A stretch of 64,000 bases of DNA from CALINF01 sp039990395 (GTDB taxonomy: Bacteria > Pseudomonadota > Gammaproteobacteria > Pseudomonadales > Halieaceae). This document shows, piece after piece, positions 1 to 7,782 of the stretch (positions are counted from its first letter, which is position 1; each line of letters opens with the position of its first letter). The notes under the pieces are model-generated. The model did not search any database and had not been told where the DNA came from. It was given only the letters and a program-made list of their open reading frames with translations. Both the position numbers and the translations under genes were made by a program. The stretch lies in NCBI GenBank assembly GCA_039990395.1, contig JBDXFZ010000146.1, positions 1,302,001 to 1,366,000 on the forward strand. Reading direction: 5' to 3'.

Positions 1-584
1 CGCTATCGTTGCTTGCTGCAGTAGGTACCTTTCTCGGCGGCTACATCACCGAGAAGTTAACACCGCGATCGCAAACAGCAGTCGCCTGGGTTCCCGCTGT
101 TGGATTACTGCTCGCGGTACCTGCGTACATCGCAGCATTCTTTCTCGATGACCTCAAAGCCATCTTCGTTCTATGGGGTATCGCTGCCATATTCCACTAT
201 GCTTACCTCGGCGCTCAATACAACATTGGTCAGGGTGTGGTGAGTAACCGGTCTCGTGCTACGGCCATCGCGGTTCTACTGATTCTTGTTTCCTTAATAG
301 GTAATGGCATCGGGCCCTATTTCGTCGGTTTTATGAGCGACTTTTTCATGAATCGCCAACTCGCACTGGGCGATCTCACGGGGCAGCTTACGCCCGCGCT
401 ATGCCAGGCCAGGGATTCAGGATTGAGTGAGGCGCAACAAGCCGTGTGTTCAGCCGCCAACTCAGAGGGTTTGAAACAGGCGATGTCTGTCACAGTATGT
501 TGGTTCATTCTGGCAGCCGGTTGCTTCTTTATGTCTGCACGAACGCTGAAAAGGGACTTCCACGCCAAGCTCGAATCTCACTAG
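1..584 (+). CDS. MFS transporter, spinster-like, C-terminal part (5' end outside window)
   Basis: This is the C-terminal part of a major facilitator superfamily permease; the reading frame is already open at the left edge, so the start and N-terminal half lie outside the window. About 190 residues are visible, with several hydrophobic segments, a cytoplasmic loop rich in Arg and Thr near the beginning (LTPRSQTA), and a run resembling the second half of spinster-type MFS proteins (GIGPYFVGFMSDFF). The loop around residues 115-150 contains two Cys residues. The tail is short and charged. The substrate cannot be told. The stop is 11 bp from the stop of the convergent acylase gene, and no terminator is visible between them. 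Confidence 0.8.
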   Translation, partial: LSLLAAVGTFLGGYITEKLTPRSQTAVAWVPAVGLLLAVPAYIAAFFLDDLKAIFVLWGIAAIFHYAYLGAQYNIGQGVVSNRSRATAIAVLLILVSLIGNGIGPYFVGFMSDFFMNRQLALGDLTGQLTPALCQARDSGLSEAQQAVCSAANSEGLKQAMSVTVCWFILAAGCFFMSARTLKRDFHAKLESH

Positions 585-595
585 TCGCCCTCACC

Positions 596-2773
596 CTATT
601 CCCGGGCGATTTCCTCGCCCGGACGGTATCGCTGGCTCACTTGCCCTGCCCGCTTAGACGCATCAAACAAGGGGTCATGCAATTGCTCCCGCGCATAAGG
701 GACGGCCTGATCAGCGTAATGCGGTGATTCTACGTCCAGTGTTGCGGAGCCAAACTGGTGGGTACCTTCGATAGTCTGTTCGCCGGCAGAATTCCACGAC
801 ACAAGATAGTAGAGGCCGTCACCGGCTACATTGGTATGAAAACCATCCTCTTCCATACCTCGGCCATAGATTGCCCGCAGGGTATCGGGCCCACCACCGA
901 CCGCCATATTGATCTCACCTCGAACATGACGATTTACCTCACCCCATTCTGGATCCAGCCGACCCACTACTTCAACTAACACGTCGGCACAGCGAATCAG
1001 TTCATCGCGCACAGGCGGTGCAGGCTTGCCCGCTTGCTCAGCGCTCCACTCAGCGGCGATGAGGCACGTACCCAGCGCAGCCTGTCGATTGTCTACCGTG
1101 GTATCAAAGTTCCACTCAGCCAACACAGACTGCGCCTCACGATAGCGCGCTGGCTCTGACTCGCTAAGTTCCAATGCCAGCGCCTGCTGAACATAGGCAT
1201 AAGACCTGGAGCGTTGTGAATACTGTTTGTCGTGCTTGATACGCGAAAACTCCGCAGCCGACAAAGGCCCCAACTCCTCGAACAACTCGAGGCCTCTGTA
1301 GGCCCGGTTCGTCATCCGATTGGGAAAACCTTGCTCTGGCGTGTAGAGACTAATATCTGGATTGTCCTCTTCAGTCGTCACTTGAAAGGGGCTCTGGTTT
1401 GCACTGAGCACCCAGCCCGAGGCTGGGTTAACGACCTGCGGCAACTGCTCAAAAGAAAGATAGCTTTCCCAGATCAAATCACTACGGTCGCCGGGCAGGT
1501 ACTGGCTCCAATCAGATCCGGGCAATCGCTCGGGTGTCATCGAGTTATGTAGAAAAAGAATGTTGCCATCGACATCTGCGTAAACGAAATTGAAACTGGC
1601 GAAGGCATGCATGCGCATGGCAGCCATCCACTCTTCGAGGTTTGTGGCCTTATTCATCGCAAGCCATTGCTCCACCTGCCGCACTTCTCCTCTACCGGAA
1701 TAGCGCACGGCATAAGTGCCGTGATCAGTTTCGAGAACGGGGCCGTGCTTTGAACTCAGCGCCACCTCGGTGACACTCCACGGCAGGAATCCAAATAGCA
1801 GAACGTCCAGCTTTACCTCGCGCTGCTCCAGTGTGTGCCACTGTCCGTCAAGCCGATAGCGCATCGAATCCTCTGGGTCGATATCCAGTACGTACACATC
1901 AACCAGATCGGGTTTGTTTACCGTCACTCCCCAGGCGGTTGTCTCAGTAAAGCCAACGCCTATTGTGGGACTACCGGCGAACAACCCCCCCATGACATTC
2001 AGACCCTCCCCACTTTTTATATGCGCCTCATACCACGCTACAGGACCCGTTGTTGGCTGGTGCGAGTTGATAGCTAATCGCGTAGCACCCTCTTCACTAA
2101 ACGACGGCGCGATAGCAAACGCATTGGAGCCCACCGGCACACCGTTCATCACGACGCCAGGACCTGTGCTGATCTCTCGCTGCCTGGTGTCTTGTGTAAG
2201 CTCGCGCATCACGGCATCAAAACCGTAAAACAGCACATGGCGCAGCATATAGCCGGCGACAATGTCTTTGCCTGTTACTGGCAGTAACTCTGGGTTCACG
2301 ACATCAGGGTGGAGCGCGCCGTAGTAGTTCACCCCATCGGCGAAAGCCTCCAAAAAGCCTCGCGTTGCGGGCGTTAGATCAGTGTCGTAGCGAGTATCAA
2401 GATCCCCCCATATCCCAAGCCAGTGCACCAGATAATCCACCACGGCAGCATCCCTACCCTTGTATTTAGCCTGGGTGCCCCGGTATATGGCGATGGAATC
2501 TTGTACCAATTCCCAATTGTCTTGAGACTGCGCATAGGCAAAGCCAAACGCGGCATCATTGTCAGTCACCCCGTCTATATGTGGAACACCCCAACGGTCG
2601 CGCTCGATTACCACCTCATACTGCTCGCCCAACTGCAGATAGGCAGTACGATCAAATTCGGTACCGCCATTGTCGCAACCCATAGCGGTCGCTATTACAA
2701 AAAGCGGTGTAAGGTAACGAGGCCAATGCCTTGTAAGAGCAGCTTTTGTCCATCTTGTGGTTTTGTAAAACAT
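596..2773 (-). CDS. Penicillin acylase family (Ntn-hydrolase) lipoprotein
   Basis: This is a predicted periplasmic amidase of the penicillin G acylase / acyl-homoserine-lactone acylase family, which cleave amide bonds using an N-terminal nucleophile after autocatalytic processing. The nucleophile is probably Ser216 in the G-S-N-A-F motif; the residues before it would form the alpha subunit and those after it the beta subunit, and the 725-residue length suits the family. A hydrophobic leader ends in A-M-G-C (Cys33), a lipobox, so it is probably a lipoprotein. The ATG at 2773 is preferred over one 18 nt upstream because AAGGGAAG lies at good spacing before it. The substrate (beta-lactam, acyl-HSL or other N-acyl compound) is not determined by the sequence. 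Confidence 0.9.
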   Translation of the reverse strand: MFYKTTRWTKAALTRHWPRYLTPLFVIATAMGCDNGGTEFDRTAYLQLGEQYEVVIERDRWGVPHIDGVTDNDAAFGFAYAQSQDNWELVQDSIAIYRGTQAKYKGRDAAVVDYLVHWLGIWGDLDTRYDTDLTPATRGFLEAFADGVNYYGALHPDVVNPELLPVTGKDIVAGYMLRHVLFYGFDAVMRELTQDTRQREISTGPGVVMNGVPVGSNAFAIAPSFSEEGATRLAINSHQPTTGPVAWYEAHIKSGEGLNVMGGLFAGSPTIGVGFTETTAWGVTVNKPDLVDVYVLDIDPEDSMRYRLDGQWHTLEQREVKLDVLLFGFLPWSVTEVALSSKHGPVLETDHGTYAVRYSGRGEVRQVEQWLAMNKATNLEEWMAAMRMHAFASFNFVYADVDGNILFLHNSMTPERLPGSDWSQYLPGDRSDLIWESYLSFEQLPQVVNPASGWVLSANQSPFQVTTEEDNPDISLYTPEQGFPNRMTNRAYRGLELFEELGPLSAAEFSRIKHDKQYSQRSRSYAYVQQALALELSESEPARYREAQSVLAEWNFDTTVDNRQAALGTCLIAAEWSAEQAGKPAPPVRDELIRCADVLVEVVGRLDPEWGEVNRHVRGEINMAVGGGPDTLRAIYGRGMEEDGFHTNVAGDGLYYLVSWNSAGEQTIEGTHQFGSATLDVESPHYADQAVPYAREQLHDPLFDASKRAGQVSQRYRPGEEIARE

Positions 2774-3100
2774 GTCAGTTCTTCCCTTCATCGTCCCCGC
2801 GCACTCTCTAACAGGTAAACCACTAGCTTATGGTGTTACGCAAGCAAGACCAAGCGATGCGATTGTCTGGAGGATTCAGCAAACAATGTAACAAACCCTG
2901 CCTGTCATCCAATCCCCGTATCGTCGCTAAAAGGTTAGATCTATTTTTGCCCCGGTGAAGGTTGGCCCGACAGTCAGTATTAGTGTCGACTGACCGCCGT
3001 TTGTTGTTAAGCTAAAGGTCCGGCCATTGACCCCCTGTAACGGGCGAATTACAATTCGTTAGTCATAACTAATTTACGGTACTGCACAGTGAAACCCTAT
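2774..3100. other. Divergent intergenic region with small inverted repeat
   Basis: This 327-bp stretch separates the divergent acylase gene and the cytochrome c operon and must hold both promoters. No gene is supported here. A short perfect palindrome, CGAATT-AC-AATTCG at 3045-3058, lies about 45 bp before the cytochrome c start and could be an operator. No clear sigma-70 hexamer pair was identified. Confidence 0.4.
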
Positions 3101-3487
3101 ATGTCGAAACTCATACCAGCTCTGGCCTTTGTGACTACTCTGCTGGTCGGCTGCGCGGGCGATTCGAATGTCAGCAGCGCTGGCAACGAAAACCAGAGTC
3201 GTGAGCTGCGGCCTGCCGACGCGCAGTTAGCTGCAATCTACGATCGTAGCTGCCGAAGCTGCCACACGATTGCGGCAACTGGCTCTCCCCTGACAGGTGA
3301 TACGCTGGCCTGGTCACCGCGTCTTGAGAAAGGCATGCCTACGCTGCTTGATAACGTGGTGAATGGCTTCGGGGGAATGCCACCCTTTGGTATGTGTATG
3401 GACTGCAGCGCGCAGGAGTTCGAGGCGCTGATCACTTTCATGGCGAGTCCAGCCAAATTTGATTCACAGGAGGCCAGCGACACATGA
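3101..3487 (+). CDS. Cytochrome c5-like lipoprotein
   Basis: This is a small class I cytochrome c, probably a membrane-anchored periplasmic electron carrier. The leader ends in L-V-G-C (Cys18), a lipobox. Heme attachment is C-R-S-C-H at residues 51-55, and Met93 in GGMPPFG is the likely sixth ligand. A C-x-x-C pair at 99-102 near the C-terminus is typical of the cytochrome c5 subgroup. The ATG at 3101 gives a compact signal sequence; a GTG at 3089 is the alternative, and neither has a good ribosome site. Its stop overlaps the following FAD oxidoreductase start, so the two are probably translationally coupled, and this protein is the obvious candidate electron acceptor for that enzyme. Confidence 0.85.
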   Translation: MSKLIPALAFVTTLLVGCAGDSNVSSAGNENQSRELRPADAQLAAIYDRSCRSCHTIAATGSPLTGDTLAWSPRLEKGMPTLLDNVVNGFGGMPPFGMCMDCSAQEFEALITFMASPAKFDSQEASDT

Positions 3488-4851
3488 TGAGAAGACGCAA
3501 CCTGCTACAGCTAATGGTGGGCTCCGCCATCGGCGCCAGCCACTTACCTTTTACCGCGCGCGCGATGGCCCAAACGGACAAGCGTCTACCGTGGCGCAAC
3601 TGGTCTGGTTCGCAGCAATGCCTGCCAGCAGCCAGAGTGGCTCCAGAGAGCGTAGATGAACTGCAGGACCTAGTGAAAAACTCGACCGGGGTTCTGAGAC
3701 CAGTCGGCGCGGGTCACTCTTTCACCCCTCTCGTACCCACCGACGGTACTATTGTGTCGCTTTCACGCATGAGTGGCGTCATTTCCCATGACCCGGACAA
3801 TTTGCAAGCCACTGTTTGGGCTGGCAGCCGTCTCGGCGATCTCGGACAGCCGCTCGAAGATGCCGGCCAGGCTCTGATCAACATGCCAGACATCGACGAA
3901 CAGGCACTCGCTGGATGCCTTGCCACTGCAACTCATGGTACTGGAGCGGGTATCGGTGCGATGCCGACCTTCGTGAAGGGTATCGAACTGGTAGACGCAA
4001 GCGGAGAGCTGATCCAATGCAGTGAAACTCAGAACAGCGATATCTTTGCAGCGGCGCAGGTGTCATTGGGCGCGTTAGGTATTATGACTCGCGTTACGCT
4101 ACAGAACGTCGCCCCCTACCGATTGCGGCGCGAGGCAGTTTGGCGCGATTTTGACGACATTCTGGGCATGGCCGAATCCCTGGCAGATTCTCATCGCAAC
4201 TTTGAATTCTACTACCTCCCCTTTACCGGGATGGGCTTTACTGATGTTCACGACCTTACTGATGAACCTGTGAGCGTGACAGAAAAGCTGGATGGCAATG
4301 AAGGAGTCAATGATCTAAAAGCTGTTCGCGACCTGCTGGAAGACTGGCCGCGAGTACGCGAGTTTATTCTTGGCGCTTATCTTAAAACACTGGATTCGGA
4401 AGTTACTATCGAAAGCTCATGGAAAAACTACGCGAGTGAGCGCAACGTGCGCTTCAATGAGATGGAGTACCACCTGCCGCGCGAACATGGACTGGATGCA
4501 CTGCGCGAAATACGCCAAGCACTCGAATCGCAGCATCACGAGGTTTTCTTCCCAATCGAATTCCGCTACGTAAAAGGGGACAACATCTGGCTCAGCCCTT
4601 TCTATGAACGCGACACTTGCTCTATTGCCGTACACCGCTATTTCGAGGAAGACTTCGCGCCTTACTTTAAAACCATAGAGCCAATCTTTCGAAAATATCA
4701 GGGCAGACCACACTGGGGGAAACTTAATACACTTGCGCGATCGGATTTCGAGCAGCTGTATCCACGGTTTAATGACTTTGTGAGCGTACGGCGTCAACTG
4801 GATCCAAACGGAAGATTTCTCAACACGTATCTGCAGGACATCATTGGCTAA
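3484..4851 (+). CDS. FAD-dependent sugar-lactone oxidase/dehydrogenase (ALO/gulonolactone family)
   Basis: This is a VAO/PCMH-type flavoprotein related to D-arabinono-1,4-lactone oxidase and L-gulono-1,4-lactone dehydrogenase, which oxidise aldonolactones. An RRR-containing leader followed by a hydrophobic stretch and A-x-A (residues 1-30) is a plausible Tat signal, so the folded flavoprotein would act in the periplasm. The FAD domain carries G-A-G-H-S-F, with His78 in the position used for covalent flavin attachment in relatives. The C-terminal ALO domain has the hallmark H-W-G at residues 410-412. It overlaps the cytochrome c gene by 4 nt, which favours a dehydrogenase that passes electrons to cytochrome c rather than to oxygen. 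The exact lactone is unknown. Confidence 0.88.
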   Translation: MMRRRNLLQLMVGSAIGASHLPFTARAMAQTDKRLPWRNWSGSQQCLPAARVAPESVDELQDLVKNSTGVLRPVGAGHSFTPLVPTDGTIVSLSRMSGVISHDPDNLQATVWAGSRLGDLGQPLEDAGQALINMPDIDEQALAGCLATATHGTGAGIGAMPTFVKGIELVDASGELIQCSETQNSDIFAAAQVSLGALGIMTRVTLQNVAPYRLRREAVWRDFDDILGMAESLADSHRNFEFYYLPFTGMGFTDVHDLTDEPVSVTEKLDGNEGVNDLKAVRDLLEDWPRVREFILGAYLKTLDSEVTIESSWKNYASERNVRFNEMEYHLPREHGLDALREIRQALESQHHEVFFPIEFRYVKGDNIWLSPFYERDTCSIAVHRYFEEDFAPYFKTIEPIFRKYQGRPHWGKLNTLARSDFEQLYPRFNDFVSVRRQLDPNGRFLNTYLQDIIG

Positions 4852-4869
4852 AAATCGGGTGAACACGGC

Positions 4870-6132
4870 ATGAAACGACGAACACTAATCCTGGGCGGCA
4901 TGGCGGGAGCCACCGCGCTTGGCTGGGCCCTGAAGCCAGAGGAGGCTGGTAGCAATCACGCGCCCTACTTTGTGCAGGCTAGCGCTGGGTTAGATTCGGC
5001 GGGGCTGGCAAAGCCGACGCTGATAATAGATCGAGAGATGCTACTGGCCAATATAAACACCCTGACTTCACATATCGGCGATCGTTTTAATTATCGTATT
5101 GTGGCAAAGTCTTTGCCCTCTCTGCCTCTTCTGAAAACTGTCATGGAAGTGTCTGGCAGTAATCGTCTCATGCTGTTTCACCAACCCTTTCTTAATGAAG
5201 TTGCCACGCAGTTGCCCGATGCGGACATTCTCATGGGTAAGCCAATGCCGGTGTCTGCCGTAGACAACTTCTATCGCGAACTCGGATCAACTAATTTCGA
5301 CCCGGCGCAACAGCTGCGCTGGTTGGTCGACACACCTGAACGAACGCAGCAATACGTTGAATTTGCCAATGCCAATAATCAAGCGTTAAAAGTCTGTATT
5401 GAGCTGGATGTAGGGTTGCATCGAGGCGGTGTGCGTAATAATGCCCAGCTCATTGCGATACTGGACATTCTTGAGGCTTCTTCGCAGGTTTCGTTTGCCG
5501 GCTTTATGGGGTATGAACCGCACGTAGTGAAAGTACCGGGAGATCCGATCAAGTATCGAGACGAAGCAATGGCCACGTATACGCAGTACGTGGATTTGGC
5601 CAAAACTCATCTGGGTAACGCCTGGCCAGCCGATGTTTTACTAAACGCGGGTGGCAGTCCAACCTACCAGCTGTATGACGAGGGAAACTTTCCCTTCAAC
5701 GAGCTGGCTGCAGGTTCCTGTTTGGTGAAACCCACCGACTTCGACCTCCCCTCACTGGCCGACCATCAACCCGCTTCCTACATCGCCACCCCTGTACTCA
5801 AGCGGCTGGACACATTGGAGATACCAGGCATCGACCTCGGCGCGGTCCAAACCTGGTGGAATCCCAATCGATCTCAAACGTTCTTCACCTATGGCGGGTA
5901 CTGGAAAGCGATTCCGGAGTCACCAGCGGGCTTATCGACAAACCCGCTGTTTGGGCGATCAACCAATCAGGAAATGCTGAATGGCTCCAATCGCATTAGT
6001 CTGCAACCCGATGACTGGGTATTTCTTCGCCCGACCCAAAGCGAATTCGTGTTCCTGCAGTTTGGCGACATTGCCGTTATGAACCGTGGCACAATAGAAA
6101 CCATGTGGCCGGTATTTCAGGAAAACGCATGA
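4870..6132 (+). CDS. Exported alanine-racemase-fold PLP protein (D-threonine aldolase/D-serine dehydratase-like)
   Basis: This is a fold-type III pyridoxal-phosphate protein whose N-terminal TIM barrel resembles D-threonine aldolase and D-serine dehydratase. Lys80 in R-I-V-A-K-S is the expected PLP Schiff-base lysine, and the barrel contains the typical E-L-D-V-G-x-H-R-G-G segment. The protein begins KRRTLILGG followed by a hydrophobic stretch, a plausible twin-arginine leader; that fits the need to export a PLP-loaded enzyme in folded form. It lies 18 nt after the lactone oxidase gene and overlaps the crotonase gene by 4 nt. Its substrate is not predictable, and a D-amino acid or beta-hydroxy amino acid is only a family-based guess. 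Confidence 0.82.
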   Translation: MKRRTLILGGMAGATALGWALKPEEAGSNHAPYFVQASAGLDSAGLAKPTLIIDREMLLANINTLTSHIGDRFNYRIVAKSLPSLPLLKTVMEVSGSNRLMLFHQPFLNEVATQLPDADILMGKPMPVSAVDNFYRELGSTNFDPAQQLRWLVDTPERTQQYVEFANANNQALKVCIELDVGLHRGGVRNNAQLIAILDILEASSQVSFAGFMGYEPHVVKVPGDPIKYRDEAMATYTQYVDLAKTHLGNAWPADVLLNAGGSPTYQLYDEGNFPFNELAAGSCLVKPTDFDLPSLADHQPASYIATPVLKRLDTLEIPGIDLGAVQTWWNPNRSQTFFTYGGYWKAIPESPAGLSTNPLFGRSTNQEMLNGSNRISLQPDDWVFLRPTQSEFVFLQFGDIAVMNRGTIETMWPVFQENA

Positions 6133-6929
6133 AGCAAGAGTGGGAATATCTGCAACTGGAACGTAGTGGACGCACTTTGTGCGTGCGTTTCCAATCGAAG
6201 AACCCCGTCAACAGTCTTAACAACGCTTTGATGCGTGAGCTGACCGAGCTCGCACTCTCACTGCAGGACGACACCGAACTCAATGCCATTATTTTGACAG
6301 GTGCAGAAAGCACCTTTAGCGCAGGCATGGATCTTGCCGACCCCGAGTCCGCCGCCATGAGCTCAATGACACAGGCGCAGAAACGGAAGTTGGTGCAGAC
6401 AGGCCCCCGTATGTGCGCGGCATGGGAAGCATTGGAGTCGATAACAATCGCCGCCATCGAAGGGTGGTGTATAGGGGGTGGCATGGCGCTGGTGAGCGCT
6501 TGCGATTGGCGTGTAGCCGCCAACGATGCAAGGTTGTATGTTCCCGAGTTGAAACTTGGGATGAATATGAGCTGGCAGAGTGTGCCTCGGTTTGTGAGCC
6601 TGATAGGCCCTGCCAAGACAAAGGAGTTACTGGTTCTTGCAGAGCCTGTTAGCGCGCAGCAAGCCTGTGACTGGGGCCTAGTCGATCACATCACAAATCC
6701 CGGGCAGGCTCTGGCAAAAGCGCATGAGCTCGCAGCCAAGGTTGCAGAGCGCCCTCCCATCCCAGTACGAATGGCGAAGCAGGCAATAAACAACAGTGCG
6801 AACGCTCTGAGCCAAGCAACCAGCTTCATGGACGCAGATCAGTTTTTGCTGGCGATTGAATCGGAGGATGCGCGCGAAGGTGCCAAAGCATTCTTTGAAA
6901 AGCGAACTCCCGAGTTCAAGGGCAATTAA
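6129..6929 (+). CDS. Enoyl-CoA hydratase/isomerase (crotonase) family protein
   Basis: This is a 266-residue cytoplasmic crotonase-fold protein acting on an acyl-CoA. The oxyanion-hole regions are visible: S-A-G-M-D near residue 64 and G-G-G-M-A at 116-120. The second catalytic glutamate of crotonase corresponds to Glu140 (P-E-L), but the first is replaced by Ala120, so classical hydratase chemistry is doubtful and an isomerase-type reaction is possible. The ATG at 6129 overlaps the previous stop in an ATGA arrangement and is preceded by AGGAAAA; an in-frame start 24 nt upstream lies inside the previous gene and is less likely. The specific substrate is unknown. Confidence 0.88.
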   Translation: MKQEWEYLQLERSGRTLCVRFQSKNPVNSLNNALMRELTELALSLQDDTELNAIILTGAESTFSAGMDLADPESAAMSSMTQAQKRKLVQTGPRMCAAWEALESITIAAIEGWCIGGGMALVSACDWRVAANDARLYVPELKLGMNMSWQSVPRFVSLIGPAKTKELLVLAEPVSAQQACDWGLVDHITNPGQALAKAHELAAKVAERPPIPVRMAKQAINNSANALSQATSFMDADQFLLAIESEDAREGAKAFFEKRTPEFKGN

Positions 6930-6948
6930 GAATTCACATGGCAACTCT

Positions 6949-7782
6949 ATGGCAGCTATAGGCAAACTATCATCCGTTCGCGTTACCCGCGTTAGCTCAC
7001 CGGGGGCATTCGTGGACGCCTCTCCCGTGGGCGAAGTCTTGATCCCTCACAAACATTGCAACACTGAGCTCCATGAAGACGACGAAATCGAAGCGTTCAT
7101 CTATCTCGATGGACAAGGACGATTGATCGCCACACAACAACAACCGCTCGCTCAGGTTGGCGAGTTCGCCTATTTAAAAGCAGTTGCTAATTCCGACTAC
7201 GGTACATTCCTCGACTGGGGTTTAGACAAAGATCTTTTTGTCCCTTTTGCCGAACAACACCGCCCTATGCAAGCCGGTAAATCCTACCTCGTCTACGTGC
7301 ACATTAATCCGCACGATGGACGCATCATGGCGTCATCACGAATAGACCGGTTTTTGCAAGACGAGAGCGAGGGCCAGTTTACGGCTGGACAAGAAGTGAA
7401 ACTGATCGTTGCCAACAGCACTGAGCTTGGCTTCAAAGTCATCGTCGATCATTCACACACCGGTGTACTGTACAAAAATGAGGTCGCGCAGCGTCTCAGT
7501 TTCGGTCAGTCGCTGGCGGGATTCGTACGCCGCGTGCGTGACGATGGCAGGCTCGATATCAGCCTGCACGGTGGACGCAAGGCGCAGGGTAGTTACGATC
7601 AACAGGTACTGCAGTACCTGAACGATCAAGGCGGTTTCATCACGCTACACGACAAGTCCGACCCTGCTGAGATTGAGAGAATACTGGGCATGAGCAAGAA
7701 GTCATTCAAACGGGCCATCAGTACGTTGTACAAGGCTAGACTAATTCGTGTCGAGGACGATGGCATTCATGCAGTGGAATAG
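6949..7782 (+). CDS. CvfB/YitL-family S1-like RNA-binding protein
   Basis: This 277-residue protein matches the CvfB family: tandem S1-like OB-fold RNA-binding domains followed by a C-terminal winged helix (about residues 220-277, with M-S-K-K-S-F-K-R-A-I). One OB domain carries the G-T-F-L-D-W-G-L segment typical of the family. Homologues in Firmicutes affect virulence gene expression, and relatives are widespread in bacteria; the molecular target is not established. It lies 19 nt after the crotonase gene and its last codons overlap the start of the PQQ dehydrogenase. The ATG at 6949 was chosen because it begins at the first conserved domain; further upstream starts would run into the crotonase gene. 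Confidence 0.88.
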   Translation: MAAIGKLSSVRVTRVSSPGAFVDASPVGEVLIPHKHCNTELHEDDEIEAFIYLDGQGRLIATQQQPLAQVGEFAYLKAVANSDYGTFLDWGLDKDLFVPFAEQHRPMQAGKSYLVYVHINPHDGRIMASSRIDRFLQDESEGQFTAGQEVKLIVANSTELGFKVIVDHSHTGVLYKNEVAQRLSFGQSLAGFVRRVRDDGRLDISLHGGRKAQGSYDQQVLQYLNDQGGFITLHDKSDPAEIERILGMSKKSFKRAISTLYKARLIRVEDDGIHAVE

